Source: Sva-07 sp963715825
GTDB lineage: Bacteria > Actinomycetota > Acidimicrobiia > Acidimicrobiales > Ilumatobacteraceae
Reading direction: 5' to 3'
DNA: 64,000 nt
NCBI GenBank assembly: GCA_963715825.1
Contig: CAVQSI010000034.1
Coordinates: 1 to 64,000 of the forward strand
Each line of letters starts with the position of its first letter. Position 1 is the stretch's first letter. Positions 9,050-18,063 of the stretch are shown here, piece by piece. Both the position numbers and the translations under genes were made by a program. Below the pieces are notes generated by a model. That model was not told the origin of the DNA. It did no database searches and was given only the letters and a program-made list of their open reading frames with translations.

Positions 9050-9946
9050 ATGAACTCGCTCGATCGGAAGACTCCCGAACGGATCGCCGTGATCGGCCTC
9101 GGCAAGATGGGCGGTGGCCTCGCCCGGAACCTCGCCGCCCGCTTCGACGTGACCGTGTTCGACCTCGACCCGGCAGCGATCGAGCGATGCGTCGCCGCAG
9201 GCGCCACCGCTGCCGACAGCACCGAAGCAGCTGTCGACGGCGTCGACCTGGTCGTGTCGAGCCTGCCGATGCCGGCGCACGTCGTCGCCCTCTACGAGGA
9301 ACTGGCACCGCGCCTCGGCGTCGATGGTGACGCCTCCACGATCGTGATGGACACCTCCACGATCGACCCCGACACTGCGTCGAAGGTCGCCGACCTGGTG
9401 GGTCGCGATCGCTACGTGGCGTGCCTGTTGGGCAAGGGTCCGGCGCAAGCCGAGACCGGCGACGTGCCGCTGTTCGTCGGCGGGCCCGACCACGTCCTCG
9501 ACGTCCTCGCGCCGGTGTTCGACTGCATCGGCGCCGATGTGCACCGGCTCGGGACCGTCGAGGCGGCGACGGCGTTCAAGCTGGTGTCGAACCTGATCGG
9601 GATGACCAACCTCGCCGTACTGGCCGAGGGGTACACGCTGTGCCGGCACGCCGGGGTGGACGACGATGCGTTCGCCGCTGCACTGGCCGACACTGGCGGC
9701 TGGTCGTACCAGGCCGAGGTCCGCCTGCCCTGGATGATCGCCGAGGACTTCGAGCCGCGCTTCTCGGTTGCACTCGCGCACAAGGACCTGACGCTTGCCA
9801 TCGCGATGGCGACCCATCGCGGCATCGCCACCCCGGTCGGCTCCGCCGGGCTGTCACAGCTCGCCGTCGCCGCCACCCACGGCCACAACGACGACGATGT
9901 CACCTCCGTCGTCGAGATCGTCGATCCGACCCGCCGAGCGACCTGA
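9050..9946 (+). CDS. beta-hydroxyacid dehydrogenase, likely sulfolactaldehyde reductase (YihU-like)
   Basis: A 298-residue NAD(P)-dependent enzyme of the 3-hydroxyisobutyrate dehydrogenase family: Rossmann motif GLGKMGGG from residue 16, a substrate loop at 128-137 (GKGPAQAETG), catalytic Lys178 in FKLVSNLIG, and the C-terminal helical domain with ALAHKDLTLAIAMA. In YihU the substrate loop reads GRTS and its Arg contacts the sulfonate; here a Lys takes that place, so substrate use may differ. In context it would reduce sulfolactaldehyde to dihydroxypropanesulfonate. The ATG is preceded by AAAGGA at 9037-9042. It is separated by 61 bp from the exporter and ends the operon. Confidence 0.68.
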   Translation: MNSLDRKTPERIAVIGLGKMGGGLARNLAARFDVTVFDLDPAAIERCVAAGATAADSTEAAVDGVDLVVSSLPMPAHVVALYEELAPRLGVDGDASTIVMDTSTIDPDTASKVADLVGRDRYVACLLGKGPAQAETGDVPLFVGGPDHVLDVLAPVFDCIGADVHRLGTVEAATAFKLVSNLIGMTNLAVLAEGYTLCRHAGVDDDAFAAALADTGGWSYQAEVRLPWMIAEDFEPRFSVALAHKDLTLAIAMATHRGIATPVGSAGLSQLAVAATHGHNDDDVTSVVEIVDPTRRAT

Positions 9947-10073
9947 TCTGATCCGGCAAGCGAGGAGCCCGCTCGATCGGGCCCGAGTTGGTTGTCGCCT
10001 CCGACGGGATCCGGGTACCACCTACGTCGAATGACCCATTGTGACTGACTGGAGCAGCGTCGAGCATCGAACG

Positions 10074-11180
10074 ATGCCACGTTGCTCGACCTTGACATTG
10101 CTGGTGGTGGGAGCGCTCTTCGCAGCTTCGTGCGGCGGCAACGGTGACGGTGAAGCTGGTTCTGCAGTCAGCCAGTCGACCGCGACCGCCAGCGCCGACA
10201 CCGACACCGACACCGACGATGAGCCCACGGCAACGCTGACCCCGGCCGACACCCTGGCGCCGGATGTCGGCGAGTCCGACGGCGGCGGTACGACCTCGTT
10301 CGGGCCGACGTTGGAGCCGACGACGACGTTCCCGATCCCGGAGTTCACCGGCCTGCTCCCCGGTGTGGCCGTCTCGCCGACCGGTGATCGTGTGGCGATC
10401 ATGTGGGTCGACTCGGACTTCAGCACCAATCTCGCCGTGTACGACACCGACAGCGGCGCCGAGCTGGCGGCGATCGTCGACGATCGCCTGGACGGCGACG
10501 TGTTCTGGACCATCGACGACCGCATCATCACCGGCGGCAACTTCGGCACGATCTGGCAGTGGAACCCCACGACACTCGACGCGATCTCGGACGACCCACT
10601 GATCGACGGCCCACTTGGCTGTGGCAGCGGCAACGGGACGGTGTTCGACCCGGTCGCCGGAGCGCTGTTCCTCAAGTCGAACAGCCTGTGTCGCATCGAC
10701 GTCACCACCGGCACGGCCGTCCAGTACGAGTCCGACACGCCGACGAGCCTGCTCGCCGTGGCGGTCGGTGGCAGCGAGGTCTACCTGCGAGGCACGGACG
10801 CAGCAGGTGAAGGGGTGTTGCGGGTGCTCGACGCGACCACGCTCGACCTCATCTCTGAGCAAGCCGCAACCCCGAACCCGGTGATCGCTGCCTCCGTGAA
10901 CGGCGTGATCGAGCAGCGCGACGGAGGCTTCGACTACGAGATCCAGCCGTCGGGCCGACTGGTCGAGTTCTACACGGCGGGCATCACGACCAGTTCCGGC
11001 GGCGGCTACTACGTGGGCAAGTTCGACGGAGGTATCGTCGTGGTCTCTTCCGTCGACGGAATGCCCATCGGCACGATCGACGATCCGGAGGACTCGGCGA
11101 TCAAGACGGCGTGGTCCGGTGACGACACCGTGCTCGTCGCCCTCACCGAGAACGAGATCTCGGTCTTCCGCGGCAGCTGA
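10074..11180 (+). CDS. lipoprotein with WD40-like beta-propeller repeats
   Basis: A 368-residue protein with a lipoprotein signal (LFAASC lipobox near residue 18), an Asp/Thr/Ala-rich linker, then repeated blades such as GVAVSPTGDRVAIMW, AVYDTDSGAEL and RIITGGNFGTIWQWNP, which read like WD40/quinoprotein-type propeller repeats. Function unknown; it probably sits on the outer face of the membrane as a binding scaffold. ATG at 10074 is preferred because the signal peptide begins there; an in-frame start at 10041 would add 11 residues. The next gene starts 2 bp after the stop, so it likely forms an operon with the second lipoprotein and the VWD protein. Confidence 0.7.
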   Translation: MPRCSTLTLLVVGALFAASCGGNGDGEAGSAVSQSTATASADTDTDTDDEPTATLTPADTLAPDVGESDGGGTTSFGPTLEPTTTFPIPEFTGLLPGVAVSPTGDRVAIMWVDSDFSTNLAVYDTDSGAELAAIVDDRLDGDVFWTIDDRIITGGNFGTIWQWNPTTLDAISDDPLIDGPLGCGSGNGTVFDPVAGALFLKSNSLCRIDVTTGTAVQYESDTPTSLLAVAVGGSEVYLRGTDAAGEGVLRVLDATTLDLISEQAATPNPVIAASVNGVIEQRDGGFDYEIQPSGRLVEFYTAGITTSSGGGYYVGKFDGGIVVVSSVDGMPIGTIDDPEDSAIKTAWSGDDTVLVALTENEISVFRGS

Positions 11181-11182
11181 CC

Positions 11183-12064
11183 GTGGCACGTTTCGGCTCG
11201 GTCGGCATCACTGCCCTCGTCGGAGCGACGATCGCGCTCGTCGCCGGCGGCTGCAGTGCATCGGACCGGCAGAGCGACGCTCCCACAGCGTCCACGACCG
11301 AGACCAGCACGCCAGCGGAGTCGGGCGACGCATCCGAGCGCGACGACGTCGACAGTGCCCTTCCACCGGGGGCGGTCACGCTGCTCGACGCCGGCGCCGA
11401 GCCACGAGCCCCACTCCGGATCACCACCGCCGCACGGTCGCGGCTCAGCGTCGAGGCATCGGACTCGCTCGGCGTCACGATCGGCGACACGACCACCGAC
11501 ACGGGAGGTACCGCCACCTACGAGCTCGATCTCGACTTGACCCTGGACGGCAACGACGCACAGTTGCTCGCGACGCCGACGATCGTGTCGTTCGACGGCC
11601 CGACACCGACGCCCGACGACCTCGGCGCCTGGCGGTGGTTTCTCGACGAGCGCGGCATGGTGCAGCGTGTCGTGTCCGTCGGCTGGGGCGATCAGGTCCC
11701 CGCAGCCACGCTGGAGCTGCTCAATGTCGCGAATCTGGTGCTCGTCGCACCCGACGAACCGGTCGGCGACGGAGCGTCGTGGAGCCAGTCGCTGAGCAGG
11801 CGAAGCGATGCTCGGCTGGTGTTCGAGCTCGTAGGATCGACCGACTCGGAGGTCGAGGTCTCCCTCGAACTCGAGTCGCCGTTCGAGGGCGGTGTCGCCA
11901 CCCTGGTCGCGTCCGGGACCTACGACCGCGCGACGCTGCTGGCCCGCGAACTCACGCTCGAGTCGAGCCTCGAAGTCACCTCGGCCGTGAGCGACAACGG
12001 TGACCTCGTCGACTTGACGGGCGTGGAACGAAGTCGGCGAACCTTCACCGAGGTGCCCGAGTGA
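11183..12064 (+). CDS. hypothetical lipoprotein
   Basis: A 293-residue exported protein with a signal peptide and VAGGCSAS lipobox, followed by an acidic low-complexity region. The rest, rich in beta-strand-type sequence (TATYELDLDLTLDGND, ARLVFELVGSTDSEVEVSLELE, ARELTLESSLEV), resembles the DUF6263-type lipoproteins of actinobacteria in style, but I cannot assign a family. GTG start; the stop overlaps the next start (GTGA), implying coupled translation with the VWD protein. Confidence 0.65.
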   Translation: MARFGSVGITALVGATIALVAGGCSASDRQSDAPTASTTETSTPAESGDASERDDVDSALPPGAVTLLDAGAEPRAPLRITTAARSRLSVEASDSLGVTIGDTTTDTGGTATYELDLDLTLDGNDAQLLATPTIVSFDGPTPTPDDLGAWRWFLDERGMVQRVVSVGWGDQVPAATLELLNVANLVLVAPDEPVGDGASWSQSLSRRSDARLVFELVGSTDSEVEVSLELESPFEGGVATLVASGTYDRATLLARELTLESSLEVTSAVSDNGDLVDLTGVERSRRTFTEVPE

Positions 12065-14682
12065 GCCGCCCGAGTCGTCCTTCGTCGCGCCGAGCACTCC
12101 GCTGGGCGACGATCGTCTGCGCCGTCGGGTTGGCGACCGTGCCCGTCGTCTCGTCCGCTCCCGCCGAGGTCGACGCACAGGACCGCCCGCCGTGCTCAGA
12201 CGGACCGGCCAATGCGTGGGACCAGGTGCGCGGGGAAATCCTCGATTCGATCCTCCCCGACTTCGTCGACAACCCCTACGGCCCGGAGTCGATCGATGAC
12301 GTCGCCACACGTTGCCTGCAACTCCCCGACCCTGGTGCAGGTCCGGTTCCCGGCCTGCCTGGCGGCCCAGGCACCAATCGGGGCGACCCCCACATCGTCA
12401 CCCAGGACGGTGTGGCGTACGACTTCCACGCCGCAGGCGACTTCGTGCTGCTGCGTTCGCCGACCAACGACGTCGAGATGCAGGTGCGATATCGGCGCTC
12501 GACGTACGTGTCGCTGTTCGCCGGGGTGGCCATCCGCGAGGGCGACACGACCCTCACCGTCGAGAACTTCGTCCGCGGCGAGGACCCCGTGGTCACGCTC
12601 GACGGAGCGCCACTCACGCTCGCTGCGATCGGTTGGTACGACCTCGACATCGGTTTCGTGATGCGCACCGAAGGCTCCATCTACGTCGAGCTCGACAACG
12701 GCATCCGGTTCGAGGCCCGCAGGGCAGGGCTCACGCTGCTGACGCCCGCCACGTGGGCGGGCCAGTTCGTCGGTATCCAGGGCAACGGCAACGGCGATGT
12801 CACCGACGACTTGGCGACCGCGGACGGGACGCTGGTGAACGCCGCCGACACCGACACGCTCTACGGCGAGTTCCTCGAGAGCTGGTACGTCGAGCCGACC
12901 GAGTCGTTCTTCACGATCCCGTTCGACGAGCAACGAGATGGGCCGGTTCGACCCGAGGAGATCATCACCCTCGCCGACCTCGACGCCGCCGACGTCGCCG
13001 CTGCGTATCGGGTCTGCACCGATGCGGGCTGGTCGAGCGGATTCGGGCTCGACGACTGCACCTTCGACGTCGCGGTCACCGGCGATCCGTTCTGGGCGGA
13101 GAACGTCGCCGCCGCCACGGTGGCGTCGGTCCCTGCCGTCGGCCTCGACCCCGTGGTGGAAGGCGCCTTCTCCCTCTCGGCCACCGGAGCCGTCGCACCC
13201 GATGACCCCGAGAGCGGAGCGGGGCGAATCGAGCAGCGCTACGGCGCCGACGACTATGCCGTCGACGCGATCGACGATGGCCAACGACGGCTACGCGTGA
13301 CGGGCCCGTGCGCCCCCGGCCCACGCCCTGTTGCGGTCGTGATCATCGCGGGCGATCCGATCGAGTCGTTGCCACTCGACTGCGACGTAGACCACGAGAT
13401 TCCCGTCGAGGCGTTCACGTTGCGCGTGATCGATCCGAACGGCGGCACACCCGACTACTCATTCATCCTCGCCCGCACCGATGTCGACGACCTCGGGCAG
13501 GTGGTCGCCGGCGAGGAGTACTCCGGCGAGCTCGCAGCAGGAGACCGGGTCACCGGCTCGCTCGCATTCGATGCCGGCACTGCGGTCTTCGTGACGGTGT
13601 TCGACGACGCCGACTGCGGACCGGTCGTCACCGTGCTCGACACCGAAGGAACGCCGCAAGCCACGCCCCGTGCGGCCTGCCTCGATCAGGGCCCGATCGA
13701 ATTGACCGGCCCGGCGCCGTTCACCATCGACATCACCGCGACGGTACCGGGCTCGTATCACTTCATGGTGACCGAAGTGGCGCCGGAGAGTTCCACCGCT
13801 GCGGCGGCCGGGCGCGACGTGGTGCTCGACGTGACCACGCCGGGCCAACGAGCGAGCGCCACCATCGACCTCACCACCGGCGACCGCGTCTACATCGAGA
13901 CCGTCGAACACGTCGACGGTGACCTCGTCCTGACCGGACCCGACGGCCGAGAACTCGCCACGGAGTTCTCGTTCACCGACCTCGGCCTGCTCACCGCACC
14001 CACCGACGGCACCTACACCGTCACCATCCAACCCGACAACGCCGCCACCGGCATCCAGCGACTGGTGTTCCACGACGTCGCCGACGACACCACCACACCC
14101 GCCCGCATCGACAATGACACCCGACTCCGGATCACCACGCCGGGCCAACGAGCGAGCGCCACCATCGACCTCACCACCGGCGACCGCGTCTACATCGAGA
14201 CCGTCGAACACGTCGACGGTGACCTCGTCCTGACCGGACCCGACGGCCGAGAACTCGCCACGGAGTTCTCGTTCACCGACCTCGGCCTGCTCACCGCACC
14301 CACCGACGGCACCTACACCGTCACCATCCAACCCGACAACGCCGCCACCGGCATCCAGCGACTGGTGTTCCACGACGTCGCCGACGACACCACCACACCC
14401 GCCCGCATCGACAATGACACCCGACTCCGGATCACCACGCCGGGCCAACGAGCGAGCGCCACCATCGACCTCACCACCGGCGAGCGGATCGAGATCGAGA
14501 CGCGCGAGCGCATCAACGGTCGACTCGTCGTGACGGGGCCCAACGGCAACGTCGTGGCCTCGGTGTTCGCGTCGCAGGACCTGGGCATCGTCACAGCCGA
14601 CGATGCCGGCACGTACACGGTGACCCTCGAGCCGGAGGAAGCGAGCGTCGGGACGCAGGTGCTGCTGATCCGACGAGCGTGA
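12061..14682 (+). CDS. secreted VWD-domain protein with 100-residue tandem repeats
   Basis: An 873-residue protein with a Sec signal peptide (about 1-40, cleavage near VDAQ-D) and no lipobox. Residues about 108-300 form a von Willebrand factor type D domain: GDPHIVTQDGVAYDFHAAGDF, a VQGNGNG-like turn (FVGIQGNGNGDVTDD) and a downstream VCTDAG cysteine. The middle (about 360-590) is beta-rich with paired cysteines. The C-terminus carries two identical 100-residue repeats (592-691 and 692-791) and a diverged third (792-873), each with TPGQRASATIDLTTGDRVYIE and DGTYTVTIQPD, similar in style to pre-peptidase C-terminal (PPC) domains. Likely an extracellular adhesive or surface-layer protein. GTG start, coupled to the preceding lipoprotein. 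Confidence 0.78.
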   Translation: MSRPSRPSSRRALRWATIVCAVGLATVPVVSSAPAEVDAQDRPPCSDGPANAWDQVRGEILDSILPDFVDNPYGPESIDDVATRCLQLPDPGAGPVPGLPGGPGTNRGDPHIVTQDGVAYDFHAAGDFVLLRSPTNDVEMQVRYRRSTYVSLFAGVAIREGDTTLTVENFVRGEDPVVTLDGAPLTLAAIGWYDLDIGFVMRTEGSIYVELDNGIRFEARRAGLTLLTPATWAGQFVGIQGNGNGDVTDDLATADGTLVNAADTDTLYGEFLESWYVEPTESFFTIPFDEQRDGPVRPEEIITLADLDAADVAAAYRVCTDAGWSSGFGLDDCTFDVAVTGDPFWAENVAAATVASVPAVGLDPVVEGAFSLSATGAVAPDDPESGAGRIEQRYGADDYAVDAIDDGQRRLRVTGPCAPGPRPVAVVIIAGDPIESLPLDCDVDHEIPVEAFTLRVIDPNGGTPDYSFILARTDVDDLGQVVAGEEYSGELAAGDRVTGSLAFDAGTAVFVTVFDDADCGPVVTVLDTEGTPQATPRAACLDQGPIELTGPAPFTIDITATVPGSYHFMVTEVAPESSTAAAAGRDVVLDVTTPGQRASATIDLTTGDRVYIETVEHVDGDLVLTGPDGRELATEFSFTDLGLLTAPTDGTYTVTIQPDNAATGIQRLVFHDVADDTTTPARIDNDTRLRITTPGQRASATIDLTTGDRVYIETVEHVDGDLVLTGPDGRELATEFSFTDLGLLTAPTDGTYTVTIQPDNAATGIQRLVFHDVADDTTTPARIDNDTRLRITTPGQRASATIDLTTGERIEIETRERINGRLVVTGPNGNVVASVFASQDLGIVTADDAGTYTVTLEPEEASVGTQVLLIRRA
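13834..14483 (+). repeat. perfect 300-bp tandem repeat (2 copies plus 50 bp)
   Basis: Copies at 13834-14133 and 14134-14433 appear identical base for base; a third copy matches for its first 50 bp (to 14483) and then diverges. The unit keeps frame and encodes 100 residues of the VWD protein. The lack of silent differences means very recent duplication or ongoing gene conversion. Such a repeat can also collapse or expand in assembly. Confidence 0.93.
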
Positions 14683-14704
14683 TCGCGGCGAGCGGCCCTG
14701 ACGT

Positions 14705-15262
14705 TCAGCCCTGCGTCGTGCGCTCGCGCGCCCGCGGGCGATGCCACCGCATCGCGCCGATCAGCGCCGTCGCGACGAGGAACCCCAGCAAGGTCACCGC
14801 GCCGCTCCCCGGCGCGTCGCGCTGCTCCATCAGCGCCACGGCACCCCACATCGGCAGCGCCGTCGCTGCCGTGATCGCCGTGCGTTGCACCCATCGACGG
14901 AGGATCACCTTGTCGATCGCTGCGGCCGGAGGTACTGCGGCAAGCAGGGCGATGAGCGCGTGGAAGCCGATGAGCGTCACCGCAACCGCCACGATCAACG
15001 GTGACAGGGCGTCGTCGGTGGTGGCGAGCCACTGCCACGTCACCAGCAACACGACCGGCAACGCGGTGTGCGTCGTCGGTCGGAACGCCGCCGCGACGGC
15101 GAGCGCCACGATCGTCACCGACACCAGCATCGACTGACCACCGCCGGACGATCCAGCCGCGAGCGACGCCACCGCGGCAGCGGCCACCGCCGCGCCACCG
15201 AGCAGCCAGCGCTGCGGATCGACGCGGCCCAGGCGTTCGCGCCACCGATCGACGACGTTCAT
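14705..15262 (-). CDS. hypothetical polytopic membrane protein
   Basis: A 185-residue protein with about five hydrophobic segments, an N-terminal cytosolic amphipathic stretch (MNVVDRWRERLGRVDPQRW) and a basic C-terminus (MRWHRPRARERTTQG). No family recognised. Its ATG overlaps the DUF58 stop by 4 bp, so it is the last gene of the MoxR/DUF58 operon and probably belongs to that membrane complex. Its 3' end is 22 bp from the convergent VWD gene. Confidence 0.65.
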   Translation of the reverse strand: MNVVDRWRERLGRVDPQRWLLGGAAVAAAAVASLAAGSSGGGQSMLVSVTIVALAVAAAFRPTTHTALPVVLLVTWQWLATTDDALSPLIVAVAVTLIGFHALIALLAAVPPAAAIDKVILRRWVQRTAITAATALPMWGAVALMEQRDAPGSGAVTLLGFLVATALIGAMRWHRPRARERTTQG

Positions 15263-16572
15263 CTTCGCACCAGTCGTGGTCCGGTCGTGCGGCGGGCGAT
15301 GTCGCGGATCACCTGGTCCAGACTGCCCGGACCGCGCCATGCAATCACCGGGATGCCCGCAGCAGTGACCATGCGGAGCTCCCGACGCCGCTCCAGCAGG
15401 CGGATCCGCCACGCCAGCGAGGTCAGGTCGTCGTCGTGCGCGACGACGTGCTCCGGCAGCGTGTCGATCACCACCACGGCGTGACCCTGTCGGGCGAGCG
15501 ACACCGCGAGGTCGAGGGCGTCGGGGGCGACCAGCGGCGACAGCATCACGGTCATCTGCCCGGTGGTCGAGACGTGGCGCCAGTGCGCCATCCGCGCCGC
15601 TGCAGGGAGGCTTCGCCGGTCGACCGCAGGTCGGACGTGTGCGAGCGCGCCGAGTATTCGGCGTAACTGGCCGCGACCGGAACCCGGCGGGATCGACGGG
15701 GTCCCGACGCCGCCGAACGTGCGCAGCGAGACCCGTTCACCGCTGATCGCGTAGTGCTCGGCAATGGCGCCGACCGCGCGCACGCCGGCGTCGAGGCTCG
15801 ATGCCTGTCCGTCGATGCCTTCGCTGACACCGAAGTCGTCGGTTGCATCGAGGAGCAGTGCCACGTGGGTGTCGAGGTCGGCCCAGGTTGCGTTGACGAG
15901 CACCTCGTCGGCCCGCGCCGATCGAGCCCAGTTGATGCGCCGCAGACGATCACCCGGTCGGAACGCCCGGATGCCGGCGAACTCGTTGCCTTCGCCGCCG
16001 CGGCTGGACCGGTGCAGGCCGACCAGCCCGTCGGGTGGCCGTGGCGATGCGCCGACGTCGAACACCGCCGGGAGCGGCAGGGTGACGATCGAGCACGGCG
16101 ACGTGATGGCCGTCCAGCGGAACGCTGCCCAGGCAGTGGTCGCGGTCACCTCGCCCCGCTCGATCGTCCTGGTCCCCCAACGGGTCGATCGCACGGGCAG
16201 GTCGAACTCCACGGTGTCGCCGGTTGCTGCCGCGGTGATCGCGCCGCGAGCTGGGCGTGGTTCCAGCCACGGGTCGCGTTCGATCGCGGCCGTGACGATG
16301 TCGAGCTCGGCCGCCGAGGCGAGTCGGCCGCTCCAGCGGGTGGCATCTCCCTCGCGGATCGTCGGGTGATCGACCCCGGCGTCGAGCGTCGGTGGCCGAC
16401 TCGGACGGGTGATGGTCGACCATGCGCTCACGGCGGCGAACGGTGCGGCGATCACGAGCAGGTCAGGACGTCGCCAGATGAGCGCCCCGACGATCAGCAC
16501 CACGGCGACGCCAGCCGCGCGGAAGTAGGCCGCGGTGGGCTTCCAGTCGTCGAACGCAGCCTGAGCGATCAT
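15259..16572 (-). CDS. DUF58 domain protein (MoxR-associated)
   Basis: A 437-residue protein with two N-terminal membrane helices (about 15-50), a beta-sandwich region, and the DUF58 core with the hallmark GNEFAGIRAFRPGDRLRRINWARSAR, followed by a von Willebrand A-like fold (VALLLDATDDFG, a MIDAS-like D-x segment). Known members work with MoxR AAA+ ATPases as chaperone or assembly factors, often for envelope proteins. It is sandwiched with 4-bp ATGA overlaps on both sides, which supports a stoichiometric complex. Confidence 0.85.
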   Translation of the reverse strand: MIAQAAFDDWKPTAAYFRAAGVAVVLIVGALIWRRPDLLVIAAPFAAVSAWSTITRPSRPPTLDAGVDHPTIREGDATRWSGRLASAAELDIVTAAIERDPWLEPRPARGAITAAATGDTVEFDLPVRSTRWGTRTIERGEVTATTAWAAFRWTAITSPCSIVTLPLPAVFDVGASPRPPDGLVGLHRSSRGGEGNEFAGIRAFRPGDRLRRINWARSARADEVLVNATWADLDTHVALLLDATDDFGVSEGIDGQASSLDAGVRAVGAIAEHYAISGERVSLRTFGGVGTPSIPPGSGRGQLRRILGALAHVRPAVDRRSLPAAARMAHWRHVSTTGQMTVMLSPLVAPDALDLAVSLARQGHAVVVIDTLPEHVVAHDDDLTSLAWRIRLLERRRELRMVTAAGIPVIAWRGPGSLDQVIRDIARRTTGPRLVRR

Positions 16573-17564
16573 GTGCCGTCGGGTTCCGCTTCGAGCGGTG
16601 ACGGCGTCGGGACCGACGCGAGGACCGCTTCGACGACGGTGTGGCCGCTGATGTTGCTCATCCACATCTCGGGTTTGACGGTGATCCGGTGGGCGAGCAC
16701 GGGCTCGGCGACGGCCTTGACGTCCTCGGGGGTGACGTAGTCGCGCCCGGCGATGATGGCGAATGCGCGCGAAGCGAGCAGGAGGCCGAGCGCGCCGCGC
16801 GGCGACGCCCCCATCAACACGTGCTGATGAGTTCGAGTCGCTGCGGCCAGTGCCACGCAGTAGCGGCCGATGCTCTCGTCGACGGTCGTCCGCTCGACGG
16901 CTGCCTGCATGCCGAGCAGCGTCGCGGCGTCGGCGATCGGGCGCAGCGTCTGGTCCTCCTGTTGACGGTTCATCCGCCGCTGCAACACCTCCCATTCCTC
17001 GTCGACGGTCGGGTAGCCGAAGCTGGTTCGCATCATGAACCGGTCGAGCTGCGCCTCGGGCAGCGGATACGTTCCCTCGTACTCGACGGGGTTCGCGGTG
17101 GCCAGCACGTGGAAGGGCTGTTCGAGCACGAACGTCTCGCCTTCGACGGTGATCTGGTGCTCCTGCATTGCTTCGAGCAGTGCGGCCTGCGTGCGCGGCG
17201 GCGTGCGATTGATCTCGTCGGCCAGCAGGAGGCCGGTGAAGAGCGGGCCGCGTCGGAAGCTGAACTCGCCGTTGCGCTGGTCGTAGACGAACGACCCGGT
17301 CAGATCGGCCGGCAGGAGGTCGGGGGTGAACTGTGCCCGCGCGAAGTCGAGTCCGAGTGTCTGGGCGAACGATCGCGCCGCCAACGTCTTGCCGAGACCG
17401 GGGAAGTCCTCCAACAACACGTGACCGCCGGCGAGGATCGCTGCCAGTACCAGCGTCAGCGGCTCGCGGTTGCCGACGACGGCCACTTCGACCTCGTCGA
17501 GCACCTTGCCGGCGATCGTCGACACCTCGTCGAGTCGGAGATGGGGAACTGCAGATTGCGTCAC
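16569..17564 (-). CDS. MoxR family AAA+ ATPase
   Basis: A 331-residue ATPase of standard MoxR length. Walker A is in LEDFPGLGKT (residues 51-60), Walker B in GLLLADEINR (111-120), sensor region in FHVLATANPVEYEGTYPLPEAQLDRF, and the C-terminal lid includes GASPRGALGLLLASRA. MoxR proteins use ATP to remodel or insert cofactors into partner proteins, usually via the adjacent DUF58 protein. It starts with ATG about 13 bp after the upstream membrane protein and overlaps DUF58 by 4 bp. Confidence 0.92.
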   Translation of the reverse strand: MTQSAVPHLRLDEVSTIAGKVLDEVEVAVVGNREPLTLVLAAILAGGHVLLEDFPGLGKTLAARSFAQTLGLDFARAQFTPDLLPADLTGSFVYDQRNGEFSFRRGPLFTGLLLADEINRTPPRTQAALLEAMQEHQITVEGETFVLEQPFHVLATANPVEYEGTYPLPEAQLDRFMMRTSFGYPTVDEEWEVLQRRMNRQQEDQTLRPIADAATLLGMQAAVERTTVDESIGRYCVALAAATRTHQHVLMGASPRGALGLLLASRAFAIIAGRDYVTPEDVKAVAEPVLAHRITVKPEMWMSNISGHTVVEAVLASVPTPSPLEAEPDGT

Positions 17565-17577
17565 GGTGGCCTCCCGG

Positions 17578-18063
17578 TCACAGTCGTTCGATCAAGGTGA
17601 GCACGCGGTCGAGGCGGTCCGGTCGCAGCAGTGTGGCGGGCGCGTTCGGGTCGTCGATGAAGCTCTGGAGCTCGTCGCCGAGCACCGACCGAGCGGCGCT
17701 CGGGTCCTCGACGCGTTCGATCTGGTGCGCTGCGCGGAGTTGGTCGTCGATGATGTCGACCAGGTTGGTGTGCAGCCGTTCGAGCATCACGCCGTCAGGG
17801 CGTCCGTGGGCGAGCCCGGCACGGAGCCGTTCGACGCGGCGGTCCGAGCGGGGCCCGCGAACCCCTCGTTCACCGACGGTGCTGGCAGCGGTCGTCGGTG
17901 TCGCGTCGGCGACCTCAGCGAGAAACCACACGGCGAGTCCGAGCAGCACGCCGAGGGCTGCGACCAGTGCGATGTCGGGGCCCATCCCCGACACGACCAT
18001 GAACACGACCACCGCGGCGGTGCCGAGGGCGATCACGACGATCGGTCGTGGGATCGACCTCAT
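17578..18063 (-). CDS. small membrane protein of the MoxR operon
   Basis: A 161-residue protein with two N-terminal transmembrane segments (about 7-24 and 28-48) and a cytosolic helical tail rich in charged residues. No named family. Its start overlaps the DUF4129 stop (ATGA) and MoxR follows 13 bp later, so co-expression is near certain. In comparable operons such small proteins fill the slot between DUF4129 and MoxR. Confidence 0.65.
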   Translation of the reverse strand: MRSIPRPIVVIALGTAAVVVFMVVSGMGPDIALVAALGVLLGLAVWFLAEVADATPTTAASTVGERGVRGPRSDRRVERLRAGLAHGRPDGVMLERLHTNLVDIIDDQLRAAHQIERVEDPSAARSVLGDELQSFIDDPNAPATLLRPDRLDRVLTLIERL

